This document shows positions 1-6,314 of a stretch of DNA of 6,639 nt, in pieces (the first letter of the stretch is position 1; every line of letters starts with the position of its first letter). This DNA comes from Gammaproteobacteria bacterium. GTDB lineage: Bacteria; Pseudomonadota; Gammaproteobacteria; GRL18. The position numbers and the translations under genes were made by a program. Under the pieces are notes generated by a model. The model ran no database searches, had not been told where the DNA came from, and saw only the letters and a list, made by a program, of their open reading frames with translations. Location: NCBI GenBank assembly GCA_013139395.1, contig WTAX01000293.1:1-6639 (forward strand), in the 5' to 3' direction.

Positions 1-609
1 ATTGAGGGTGCGCATTGCCAAGATGTCTGTATCAGATATCCTTGTTTTTAAGTCTTCATCCAGTAACTCTGGATCAACAACGGAACCAAAAAGAAAAACG
101 TTATCAATAGCAATGAGTCCGCCAGGGCATAATAGTTTTAGTGATTTTTCATAATATCCATCATAATTGATCTTATCTGCGTCAATGAAAGAAAAATCAA
201 ACGTATTTTCTAGCCCATCATTTATTAGTCCATCAAGAGTATCTAATGCTGAGCCTATTCGCAGATCAATCTTATTTTCCACACCCGCTTGTTTCCAGTA
301 TTTCTTTCCAATATTTGCCCATTCTGAATTAATGTCGCAAGTAACAGTGATGCTATTATCTGGCATTGCCAATGCGACACTTAGTGTGCTGTATCCTGTG
401 TACGTACCAATTTCTAGGGTTTTCTTTGCGCCAAGAATTTTCACTAACAATGCCATAAACTGACCTTGCTCTGGTGGAATTTGCATAATTGCACTGGAGT
501 CTTTAGCTGTAACTTCGCGCAATTCTCTTAAAGCGTCATGCTCACGTAGTGATACCGAAAGCATATATTCATATAATCCTTTCGATATTTTAATATCAGA
601 TTTTTCCAC
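1..609 (-). CDS. SAM-dependent O-methyltransferase, class I (3' end outside window)
   Basis: Predicted cytosolic methyltransferase that moves a methyl group from S-adenosylmethionine to a hydroxyl acceptor; the acceptor is not predictable. The 203 visible residues match the caffeoyl-CoA/catechol O-methyltransferase-like family (usually about 220 aa), so only a short C-terminus is missing. Visible signatures are an N-terminal helical region, the SAM-binding motif LEIGTYTGYST (residues 65-75), an acidic D92 after beta-2, FIDADK (141-146) and AIDNV (167-171). D143, D169 and N170 are the expected metal ligands of this family. The start is GTG at 609: the codon just before it is an in-frame TAA, and AGGAGA (614-619) is well spaced upstream. 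The next in-frame ATG is residue 16 and would cut the N-terminal helix. The gene is AT-rich like the neighbouring integrase and divergent from it, which is the position of a first integron cassette; no recombination site was found to support that. Confidence 0.9.
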   Translation of the reverse strand, partial: MEKSDIKISKGLYEYMLSVSLREHDALRELREVTAKDSSAIMQIPPEQGQFMALLVKILGAKKTLEIGTYTGYSTLSVALAMPDNSITVTCDINSEWANIGKKYWKQAGVENKIDLRIGSALDTLDGLINDGLENTFDFSFIDADKINYDGYYEKSLKLLCPGGLIAIDNVFLFGSVVDPELLDEDLKTRISDTDILAMRTLN

Positions 610-678
610 TTACTCTCCTAAGAAACATAACAGTGATATGTCCGCACTGCGAGTTTATCTGCAAATCCCAGACATTAA

Positions 679-727
679 GGCTGACGGCATAAATGGATTA
701 TACGGCTTCCATCTAATCCACTCAGCC
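679..727 (-). repeat. Two-part hairpin upstream of the methyltransferase gene
   Basis: Two nested perfect inverted repeats are visible: an outer 6-bp pair (GGCTGA 679-684 with TCAGCC 722-727) and an inner 7-bp pair (TGGATTA 694-700 with TAATCCA 714-720). The left side carries a 9-nt bulge (685-693), the right side a single base (721), and the apical loop is 13 nt. On the minus strand a perfect TATAAT (697-702) lies in the inner arm, with a weak -35 candidate CTGAGT at 720-725 and a 17-nt spacer. The structure could therefore be an operator over a methyltransferase promoter, a leader hairpin, or a folded recombination-type site. It lacks the GTT/AAC ends expected of attC. The structure is directly visible; the function is inferred. 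Confidence 0.55.
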
Positions 728-811
728 AAGATTAAATATTATTGACTTATCTTTTAACACCAACAACCACCTTTTGCAACCACTTCATCTAATAACTTGA
801 TCTTCTTATCA

Positions 812-852
812 ATTTTTCACTTTCTTTAATTTAATATCTTATTTTTCACTTT
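812..852. repeat. 12-bp direct repeat in a T-rich tract
   Basis: ATTTTTCACTTT occurs at 812-823 and again at 841-852, 29 bp apart start to start, inside a strongly pyrimidine-biased stretch (about 797-869) that ends in runs of seven and nine T. In the longer context both copies follow a TTAT-like or CTT-like stretch. It may be a local duplication, a binding site pair, or simple low-complexity sequence. No coding potential is evident. Confidence 0.5.
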
Positions 853-930
853 TTTTCTTTTTTTTTATTCAAAACGAAACCCTACTGACGTCTTTTCCTT
901 TTTCGTCCATCACCCATCTAATACTCAGTT

Positions 931-960
931 TTTACTGTTTAGATTGACAAATATTATAAA
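931..960 (+). promoter_or_regulatory. Putative integrase promoter with LexA-like operator (935-950)
   Basis: TTTACT (931-936) and TATAAA (955-960) form a plausible sigma-70 pair with an 18-nt spacer. Between them lies CTGT-N8-ACAA (935-950), which matches the gammaproteobacterial LexA box CTGT-N8-ACAG in all but the last base; the left flank TA (933-934) also matches. LexA/SOS control of intI is established for several integrons, so the site makes functional sense. Alternatives are TTGACA (944-949) as a -35, without a good -10 at standard distance, or a perfect TATAAT at 1026-1031, without a good -35. Confidence 0.45.
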
Positions 961-1059
961 TCAGATGATTAAAATTTATACAATTTATTTTTGATATTTG
1001 TAACGTTAATCAATTTATGGCAATATATAATAAATTGTTCATAAAGGAAGAACATTCTA

Positions 1060-2470
1060 ATGGCTGATAAGGATGATGTTGCTGTTTCAAATTTTTGGGA
1101 TAAATATATTTTTATCTTACATTCAAAGAATATATTACCTCCAGTTGATCGCTGGTATGTTGTCCGTATTGAAGAATACATTGCTTTTTTTAAACAAAAG
1201 CTCCCTGCAAAACGACTACGACAACATACTTCAACCGACATTGATGAATTTATCACCTATGTTACTCAAACAGATCATTTTAATTCTCTAAAATTTTATC
1301 AATTAATACATGCATTACAGCTCTTATTTTCAAACTATCTTCATTTACACTGGTCACTTGAATATGATTGGGACTATTTAAAAGCCTCACAGCAAGAATC
1401 AGCCTCATGTCATTCAGATTTAACAAGGCAGCCTCATCAAACTAATCCACATAAATTTTCTGTAAATAATACATCATTAACACCTGAACATTACCAGCCA
1501 CTTTTTAAAAAACTAACTGCAGTTATTCGCCAGAGAAATTATTCCATCCGCACGGAAGAGTGTTATAAGCAATGGACCATTCGTTATATTTTGTTTCATA
1601 ATGGAAAATCGCCAGACGCAATGAATCATACTCATATTGTTTCTTTTCTTGAATATCTGGCAGTAAATCGAAATGTTGCTCCTTCCACTCAAAACCAGGC
1701 ATTATGTGCTCTTGTCTTTTTATATGCACAAGTATTAGGGATTACTTTGGATAAATTTGAGCATTTTTCCAGAGCAAAAAAACACCCTAAATTACCCGTT
1801 GTTATGACACAGGACGAAACAAAACAAGTTTTATCAAAGATGAGTGGAGTTCATTATTTAATGGCCGCCTTATTATATGGTACAGGTATGCGTCTTATGG
1901 AATGTCTTCGTTTGAGAGTTAAAGATATTGATTTTAATTATCATCAAATTTTTATTCGTGCAGGGAAGGGCAATAAAGATAGAGTCGTTCCATTACCCAA
2001 ATTAATTATTCCATTGTTAAAATCTCAATTAGAAAAAGCCAGAGTCTTTTATGAAACTGACATTAAAAATAATCAGGCCAATGTCTACCTGCCTTATGCT
2101 TTATCAAAAAAATACCCTAATGCCGGTAAAGAATGGATTTGGCAATACCTTTTTCCCAGTGCAAAACTATCTGTAGATCCGCGTTCCAATATGGTCAGAC
2201 GACATCATTTAAGTGAAAGTAGTCTGCAACGTTATATCAAAAAATCAGCAATTGAAGCAAAGGTTGCCAAAAAAATAACATGCCATACTTTTCGTCACTC
2301 ATTCACCTAAAGTGCCTACTCTTGGCGCCACACATCTACTGGAGAACGGTTACGATATAAGAACTGTACAAGAATTATTAGGGCATTCTGATGTATCAAC
2401 TACTATGATTTATACTCATATATTAAACAAGCCGGGGATTTCGGTGAAAAGCCCTCTGGACTTTTCATAG
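1060..2470 (+). pseudogene. intI: Integron-type tyrosine recombinase (IntI family), frameshifted
   Basis: Site-specific recombinase of the integron integrase family, which joins attI and attC sites through a tyrosine nucleophile; this copy is probably inactive. The first frame gives 416 residues. There is an N-terminal extension (about 1-135) as in longer environmental IntI homologues, a SAM-like core-binding domain (about 140-235), and a catalytic domain from about 245. Visible catalytic residues are R278 (GTGMR), K303 (AGKGNKDR) and H409xxR412 (HTFRHSF). The segment around 344-383 (LPYALSKKYPNAG, then DPRS and RRHH) is the IntI-specific insertion that separates this family from XerC/D. A stop follows HSFT at 2308-2310. 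The missing C-terminus resumes at 2327 in another frame ([20 protein letters not shown], then the nucleophile Tyr in MIYTH) and ends at TAG 2468-2470. Without the 22-base interruption it would be 462 residues. Start ATG 1060 follows AGGAAG (1045-1050). Confidence 0.9.
2305..2326 (+). other. 22-base insertion disrupting the integrase gene
   Basis: In IntI proteins HTFRHSF is followed directly by ATHLLENG. Here the codon for F ends at 2304 and the codon for A begins at 2327. The 22 bases between add an in-frame TAA (2308-2310) and shift the frame by one. The insert is not an evident tandem duplication of its flanks. A short perfect palindrome, TGGCGCCA (2323-2330), spans its right border. Insertion rather than substitution is inferred from the family alignment, because everything on both sides fits without loss. 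Confidence 0.75.
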
Positions 2471-2472
2471 AA

Positions 2473-2490
2473 TGGCTATTTAAATGGCCA
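2473..2490. repeat. Near-perfect 18-bp palindrome after the integrase pseudogene
   Basis: TGGCTATTTAAATGGCCA is self-complementary except for one T/G pair, which would still wobble-pair in RNA. It begins three bases after the integrase stop codon. It lacks a following T-run, so it is not a convincing intrinsic terminator, but it could form a short 3' hairpin or act as a protein-binding site. The rest of the interval 2491-2562 shows nothing recognisable beyond a weak AGAG/CTCT stem at 2537-2548. Confidence 0.4.
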
Positions 2491-2562
2491 GGTAGTGCTG
2501 GTCTATGTGTCTTAGGGGATGCAGATGATTTAAAAGAGAGTTAGCTCTATCTTGAGCATAGA

Positions 2563-3174
2563 TCACTTGATGCTGATCTTACCCACTTTTGAAAAATACT
2601 TACTCAGATTTTTCATGTCGTTTTTATTCAGCTGTGCAGCAATACCCGTCATAATGGGATCTTTACGTTTGCCCTTTTTAAATTTTTCCAGCTCTTTTTG
2701 TAAATAACGATCTTTCTGACCTGCCAGATTAGGGTATTGTTCATTACTGCTGATACCATTGTTATTATGACAAGGCATGCAGATATTGAGTTTTGCTTCT
2801 GCTTTTTTAACGATGCTTTTACTGATTTTGGCACTATTGTCCTGCACCTGACCATGTGAGGCAAAAAAGGCAGCCACATCGCTGATATCCTGTTCAGAAA
2901 GATTTTTAACCACGCCTTCCATATTATTACTGGCGCGCGTACCGGCTTTAAAATCCTTTAACTGTTTTATGAGATAAGTTTCTTTTTGACCTGAGAGATT
3001 AGGAAAAACCGGTGCACGACTAATCCCCTGCTTGCCGTGACAGGCTGCACAAACTCGTTTGGCTATGCCCTGACCTTTTTTGATATCACCTGAGGCCTGC
3101 ACATTCCAGGCAACACAGCTTAATACAATAGTTAAGAATATTTTGTTAATGATTAATGTTCTTAATAGAGTCAT
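2563..3174 (-). CDS. Diheme cytochrome c, cytochrome c4 family
   Basis: Periplasmic electron carrier with two class I cytochrome c domains, as in the c4 family that commonly feeds terminal oxidases or other reductases. From ATG 3174 it has 203 residues, close to the usual c4 size. A signal peptide covers residues 1 to about 27, with probable cleavage after VQA. Haem 1 is at C42-A-A-C45-H46 with M85 as likely sixth ligand. Haem 2 is at C132-M-P-C135-H136 with M175 (DPIMTGIAA). The internal duplication is clear: both halves have a YPNL/FPNL-SGQK or AGQK segment, a Y-L helix, and the Met loop. This start is preferred over an ATG 14 codons upstream because it begins a clean signal peptide and follows AGGTG at a 6-nt spacing. 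The gene lies 52 nt after the 165-residue gene and is probably cotranscribed with it. Many Lys residues make it basic overall. No clear terminator is seen after the stop. Confidence 0.92.
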   Translation of the reverse strand: MTLLRTLIINKIFLTIVLSCVAWNVQASGDIKKGQGIAKRVCAACHGKQGISRAPVFPNLSGQKETYLIKQLKDFKAGTRASNNMEGVVKNLSEQDISDVAAFFASHGQVQDNSAKISKSIVKKAEAKLNICMPCHNNNGISSNEQYPNLAGQKDRYLQKELEKFKKGKRKDPIMTGIAAQLNKNDMKNLSKYFSKVGKISIK

Positions 3175-3226
3175 AGTTCGCACCTGTACTTTTCTATTCA
3201 ATAATAGTCTTATCAATTCGTGGTAT

Positions 3227-3724
3227 TTATTCTGGCATCATATAATGAGTAATCGCTGGCGCTTCACCCTTTTTACGCTCAAGCAGGGCTTTGCCAATCA
3301 GCTGATCTTCTTTATAAGCGGCTTCACTGACCTGTTCATCAGTAACGCCGTCTATATTAATCGAAACGATCTCGATCATATGTGCTATAGGATACATAAA
3401 ACCGGTAATAGTGGCTTTCTTGCCGTCCAGAAGATTGTGAGCAAAAATTATATCATGCCCGGTCTGATTATTAACAAAGTGCCATAATGAACCATCACCC
3501 ATTCTCAGTCCAATATTATGGGTGGTGTATGTACCGCACTGAGAGTTACTGCCCACTCCGCCCATCAGAGAGCAACCGATACAGACTAATTTGCCCTGAA
3601 TAGTCGATACATTCGGACCTTTATCCAGATCCCAGCCGCCTGCCAGGGATAACTGGCTGATGCCCGACCCTGATAACAAAACAACAAAAACAAATAGAGA
3701 GAAATGTTTTCTGGTCAAATTCAT
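3227..3724 (-). CDS. Exported protein of unknown function with CxxC and a third cysteine
   Basis: I do not recognise a named family. From ATG 3724 it has 165 residues: a basic N-terminus, a hydrophobic stretch (about 8-25) and probable signal peptidase cleavage after SLA (about residue 28), so it should be periplasmic. The mature part has C48-I-G-C51, then C63 and several histidines (H69, H82, H90, H96, H115), which could bind a metal or form a disulfide. There is no CXXCH, so it is not a c-type cytochrome. The stretch from about 42 to 125 (GKLVCIGC to EIVSINI) reads as short beta strands with a GKKATITGFMYP segment, reminiscent of a small beta-barrel; this is only an impression. The C-terminus is charged. 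The start was chosen over one 17 codons upstream because the latter lies inside the terminator hairpin, and AAAGGA precedes 3724 at normal spacing. Its place between cytochrome genes suggests a role in electron transfer or cofactor handling. Confidence 0.85.
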   Translation of the reverse strand: MNLTRKHFSLFVFVVLLSGSGISQLSLAGGWDLDKGPNVSTIQGKLVCIGCSLMGGVGSNSQCGTYTTHNIGLRMGDGSLWHFVNNQTGHDIIFAHNLLDGKKATITGFMYPIAHMIEIVSINIDGVTDEQVSEAAYKEDQLIGKALLERKKGEAPAITHYMMPE

Positions 3725-3741
3725 AATCAAATCCTTTACTG

Positions 3742-3805
3742 AAAAAAAAGCCCCAATATCTTTGTACCGCATCAAGAAGACATAAACAGTAGCAGAGATT
3801 GGGGC
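3742..3805 (-). terminator. Intrinsic terminator or attenuator before the 165-residue gene
   Basis: Read on the minus strand, arms at 3794-3805 and 3750-3761 pair over 12 positions with one mismatch, including a perfect 8-bp base (ATTGGGGC with GCCCCAAT), around a 32-nt loop, and are followed at once by eight T (3742-3749). This is the layout of a Rho-independent terminator, though the loop is long. It lies after the triheme cytochrome gene, but only 17 nt separate the T-run from the next start codon, with the Shine-Dalgarno in between. No promoter fits downstream of it, so transcription of the next gene must read through, which fits attenuation or partial termination. Confidence 0.75.
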
Positions 3806-3860
3806 CTATAGTTTTCACTATTAAAAATAAAGTAACTGGAAGAGGAGGCTAACAATTACC

Positions 3861-3887
3861 TTTATACGCTATAAAGCGTATGCTCAA
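3861..3887 (-). promoter_or_regulatory. Possible promoter with overlapping palindrome
   Basis: On the minus strand TTGAGC (3882-3887) and TATAAA (3861-3866) resemble sigma-70 -35 and -10 boxes with a 15-nt spacer; TTTTGA at 3884-3889 gives a 17-nt spacer but a poorer match. A 7-bp perfect inverted repeat with a 4-nt loop (ATACGCT 3864-3870, AGCGTAT 3875-3881) covers the spacer and part of the -10, as an operator might. It begins 13 nt after the stop of the triheme cytochrome gene. Alternatively it is just a 3' hairpin of that transcript, although no T-run follows. Confidence 0.35.
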
Positions 3888-3894
3888 AACGATG

Positions 3895-6312
3895 CTATCT
3901 ATCCATTAGCACTCTGTATTTTTTTCTTTGCCCGCGCACCACAAGTATGCCCAGCACAAATACAATCAATGCCCAGATCCCAGGAATCACATAGAGTTTA
4001 ACGGGATCACTCTCTGGTGGTAACAATAACCAGTACCAGGTTGACAGAGTATGTTTCGATCCGGCTTCACCATTGCTGCCGTCCCAGTTAGCAAATGATA
4101 CCGGTATAAACTCACCTTCATTGAAAGAAATTTCACCCTCAGTACCGGCACGTTTACGTGTCATCAGCACCTGCCAGCGGCCATTCTTCCACTGACCCTG
4201 AGCTGAGACTTCTTTATACGACATCATAGGCTCTGGCGGAGTATTCGGGCCAGTGCCTTTTAACACCATCGTCTGTGCTTCCTGTTTAGGCGCAAGACTA
4301 CCGGCATTCCAATACCACATAGTGGTATTATGAGCGGAATCACCATGTCGATACAGTGGTTTTTCAACCATGGGAGACACAGAATAAGCCCCTTCTCTGG
4401 GAAACTGCATGGCAATGGCATCAGAGTGCAGTGTCAGCTCTTCATCCTGAATACTCATGGAATATTCATGCCCCGGCAAACTCTCGGTGCGATCATTCAC
4501 CTCAATCAAGAACTTAATCTCTTCTGCATTGTATAATGCTCTGACACTGACCAGATCATTAAGCGGTGTAAATAAACGCTCTTCTTTGATGATATTAGGC
4601 ACCAGACGCATAGAGGTCACAGGCGCACTGGCCCATACTGCATCATCCAGTGAATCAGGCAGATCGCCGTCCAGTTTTTTTGCTTTAATCACGCCCTTAC
4701 CCGGTGCGGTATTTTGCTCACGCAGCGAATAAACGTAGTTGGCTATGTGCCAGCGATCTTCAAGGCTAATAGGATCTTCATTACCTTCACCTTCAGCACG
4801 GTGAGCAGGCATCGGAGTTCCGGGAATACCGATTGACAGACGTGTATAAATACGTTTTACGATATCATCACGAATTTGCTCCGGCTCTTTTGACGTGCTG
4901 TTATTAGTAGTACGCCATGACCAGGGCTTATTGAGATCTCTTGGCCAGATACGAAATCCCCAGTCATCAGCAAGACGTTTACCGGAACGCAGATCACCAC
5001 GACCATCAATACCATGACACTCATAACAGGGTTCAAATGCCACCTTGCCTTTTGCTACCGACTCATCAGTATATGGGATCTGACCATCCAGAGGCTCTAT
5101 TTCAGTGACCTGATTAAAGTCATCTTTAAGATAGCGGCCATCTTCATCAAAGTCTTCGTCTTCAGCCGTTTCCGGTGACCAGGTCGCGGTGATATCAAAG
5201 CGTTTCAGAACAGGGATCAATGACTTGATCTGCTCATCGCTCATTAATTTACTCCAGCCCGGCATACCTGTCGCTGTTAAACCGTGTTTAATGGTATTAA
5301 ACAGATCGTCATCACGTACCGGCTGAGTGCCGGGAGATGTTTTGTACTTAAATAAGCCCAGGGTAAAGTCACGTGGTCTGGGATAGAGTCTATCGGCAGC
5401 AACACCATCACCGGCACCCTGCTCACCATGACACACTGAACAACGCAGATCATATAAATCTTTGCCCTGCATTTTCGCACGTTCATCTTTTAGTTTGGTT
5501 TTCATCCCGGTGACAATTTTTGATATTTCGGCATCCCAGATGCGAGGCACTTCTTCTATATAGTCATATAAGAAAGTGATCACATTCCAGACATCCTGCT
5601 CACCGAGCATTTCATGCCACACAGGCATGGCTGATTTCCAGGGTGTACCTTCTTTAGGCAGACCAGGACCGCCGGTTGCGATACGCCAGAAAAGAAAGGC
5701 TTCCTGCAGCTGATTAATGGTTTCGTCCTGAAAGTTAATCGGTCTTGGATTAAAGCCGTCAGCAAATACCCCTTCGCCATACATCAAATCACCATGACAG
5801 AAGAAACAGTTTTGATAGTAAATATCACGGCCGGCTGTGACCGCAGTATTATAAGTATCCCATGCCTTTGCTTCATCACCGGCTTTCATACTGGCAACCA
5901 CATCTTCTCTGATGGGGTTTTCCAGACTACTGAGATCATAGGTCTTATTAAACACCTTGAGTTTAGATGGCGGCGCAGGGTGAACCTGACGCAGCTCAAC
6001 CGGTGAATCCCAACTGGGCTTAACAATAATATGAGCGGTATAGCCGATTAATGCCGGAATGGCTAATAGAAAAAACCAGCGCAGCGGCCAGGTACCGTCT
6101 TTTTGTGCCACAGCGGCAATAGGTGCTTTAAAACGATTCCAGGTGTCTTCATCAAAAGAGAAAAACAGCAGCACGCCGATGACACTAATGATCATATATT
6201 GAACCAGCAGTGTCATAGGAAGCAATGGTGGTATTCCATATTTAAAAAACAAAAATACCGCAACCAGAATAAGAACAGCCATTAATAATGGCGGAAATTT
6301 AAAACCTTTCAT
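3895..6312 (-). CDS. Membrane-anchored triheme cytochrome c with EB_dh-like C-terminal domain
   Basis: Predicted inner-membrane electron-transfer subunit of 805 residues. Three membrane segments come first (about 8-27, 33-52, 79-97). Three cytochrome c domains follow, with haem motifs C169-F-F-C172-H173, C291-S-V-C294-H295 and C429-Y-E-C432-H433 and likely Met ligands M229 (SAMPVW), M350 (TGMPGW) and M501 (TPMPAH). Residues about 545-765 (starting near LDGDLPDSLDDAVW, with DAIAMQFP at 631-638 and MWYWNAG at 665-671) resemble the ethylbenzene dehydrogenase gamma-type haem b-binding (EB_dh) fold. A last membrane helix (about 772-793) and a basic tail end the protein, so the haem domains should face the periplasm. 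An acidic linker (about 381-400) separates haem domains 2 and 3. ATG 6312 is 2 nt after the stop of the upstream cytochrome gene; the Shine-Dalgarno (AAAGGCG) lies inside that gene, suggesting coupled translation. The exact partner complex is unknown; a quinol-oxidising cytochrome b module is a reasonable guess. Confidence 0.9.
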   Translation of the reverse strand: MKGFKFPPLLMAVLILVAVFLFFKYGIPPLLPMTLLVQYMIISVIGVLLFFSFDEDTWNRFKAPIAAVAQKDGTWPLRWFFLLAIPALIGYTAHIIVKPSWDSPVELRQVHPAPPSKLKVFNKTYDLSSLENPIREDVVASMKAGDEAKAWDTYNTAVTAGRDIYYQNCFFCHGDLMYGEGVFADGFNPRPINFQDETINQLQEAFLFWRIATGGPGLPKEGTPWKSAMPVWHEMLGEQDVWNVITFLYDYIEEVPRIWDAEISKIVTGMKTKLKDERAKMQGKDLYDLRCSVCHGEQGAGDGVAADRLYPRPRDFTLGLFKYKTSPGTQPVRDDDLFNTIKHGLTATGMPGWSKLMSDEQIKSLIPVLKRFDITATWSPETAEDEDFDEDGRYLKDDFNQVTEIEPLDGQIPYTDESVAKGKVAFEPCYECHGIDGRGDLRSGKRLADDWGFRIWPRDLNKPWSWRTTNNSTSKEPEQIRDDIVKRIYTRLSIGIPGTPMPAHRAEGEGNEDPISLEDRWHIANYVYSLREQNTAPGKGVIKAKKLDGDLPDSLDDAVWASAPVTSMRLVPNIIKEERLFTPLNDLVSVRALYNAEEIKFLIEVNDRTESLPGHEYSMSIQDEELTLHSDAIAMQFPREGAYSVSPMVEKPLYRHGDSAHNTTMWYWNAGSLAPKQEAQTMVLKGTGPNTPPEPMMSYKEVSAQGQWKNGRWQVLMTRKRAGTEGEISFNEGEFIPVSFANWDGSNGEAGSKHTLSTWYWLLLPPESDPVKLYVIPGIWALIVFVLGILVVRGQRKKYRVLMDR

Positions 6313-6314
6313 TG

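Larger units (their letters stand above)
610..1059. other. 450-base intergenic region between divergent methyltransferase and integrase genes
   Basis: No credible coding sequence is seen on either strand. The region holds the methyltransferase ribosome binding site (614-619), a strong hairpin (679-727) with a possible -10 element inside it, a pyrimidine-rich and T-rich stretch (about 797-869) with a 12-bp direct repeat, and an AT-rich integrase promoter region (about 931-1050). If the integrase once served an integron, attI should lie here. I searched both strands for the canonical core GTTRRRY and found no exact match; the closest is GTTAAAA on the minus strand at 750-756. Confidence 0.7.

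Noticed and set aside
167..463. 98-codon open frame on the plus strand
   Set aside because: Lies wholly antisense to the clear methyltransferase reading frame and shows no domain or good ribosome binding site.
610..1059. Canonical attI or attC site
   Set aside because: No exact GTTRRRY on either strand and no paired R/L boxes; the hairpin at 679-727 lacks the conserved ends.
2296..2330. Programmed frameshift to make full-length integrase
   Set aside because: No recognisable slippery sequence, and a +1 shift would insert seven foreign residues beside the catalytic HxxR motif.
2537..2548. Terminator after the cytochrome c4 gene (AGAG/CTCT stem followed by CTTTT on the minus strand)
   Set aside because: Only a 4-bp stem with a short, interrupted T-run; too weak to call.
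3080..3487. 135-codon open frame on the plus strand
   Set aside because: Antisense to the start of the diheme cytochrome and most of the 165-residue gene, both of which have convincing signal peptides.
3571..3582. CIGCS as a haem c attachment motif in the 165-residue protein
   Set aside because: The motif needs CXXCH; the residue after the second Cys is Ser.
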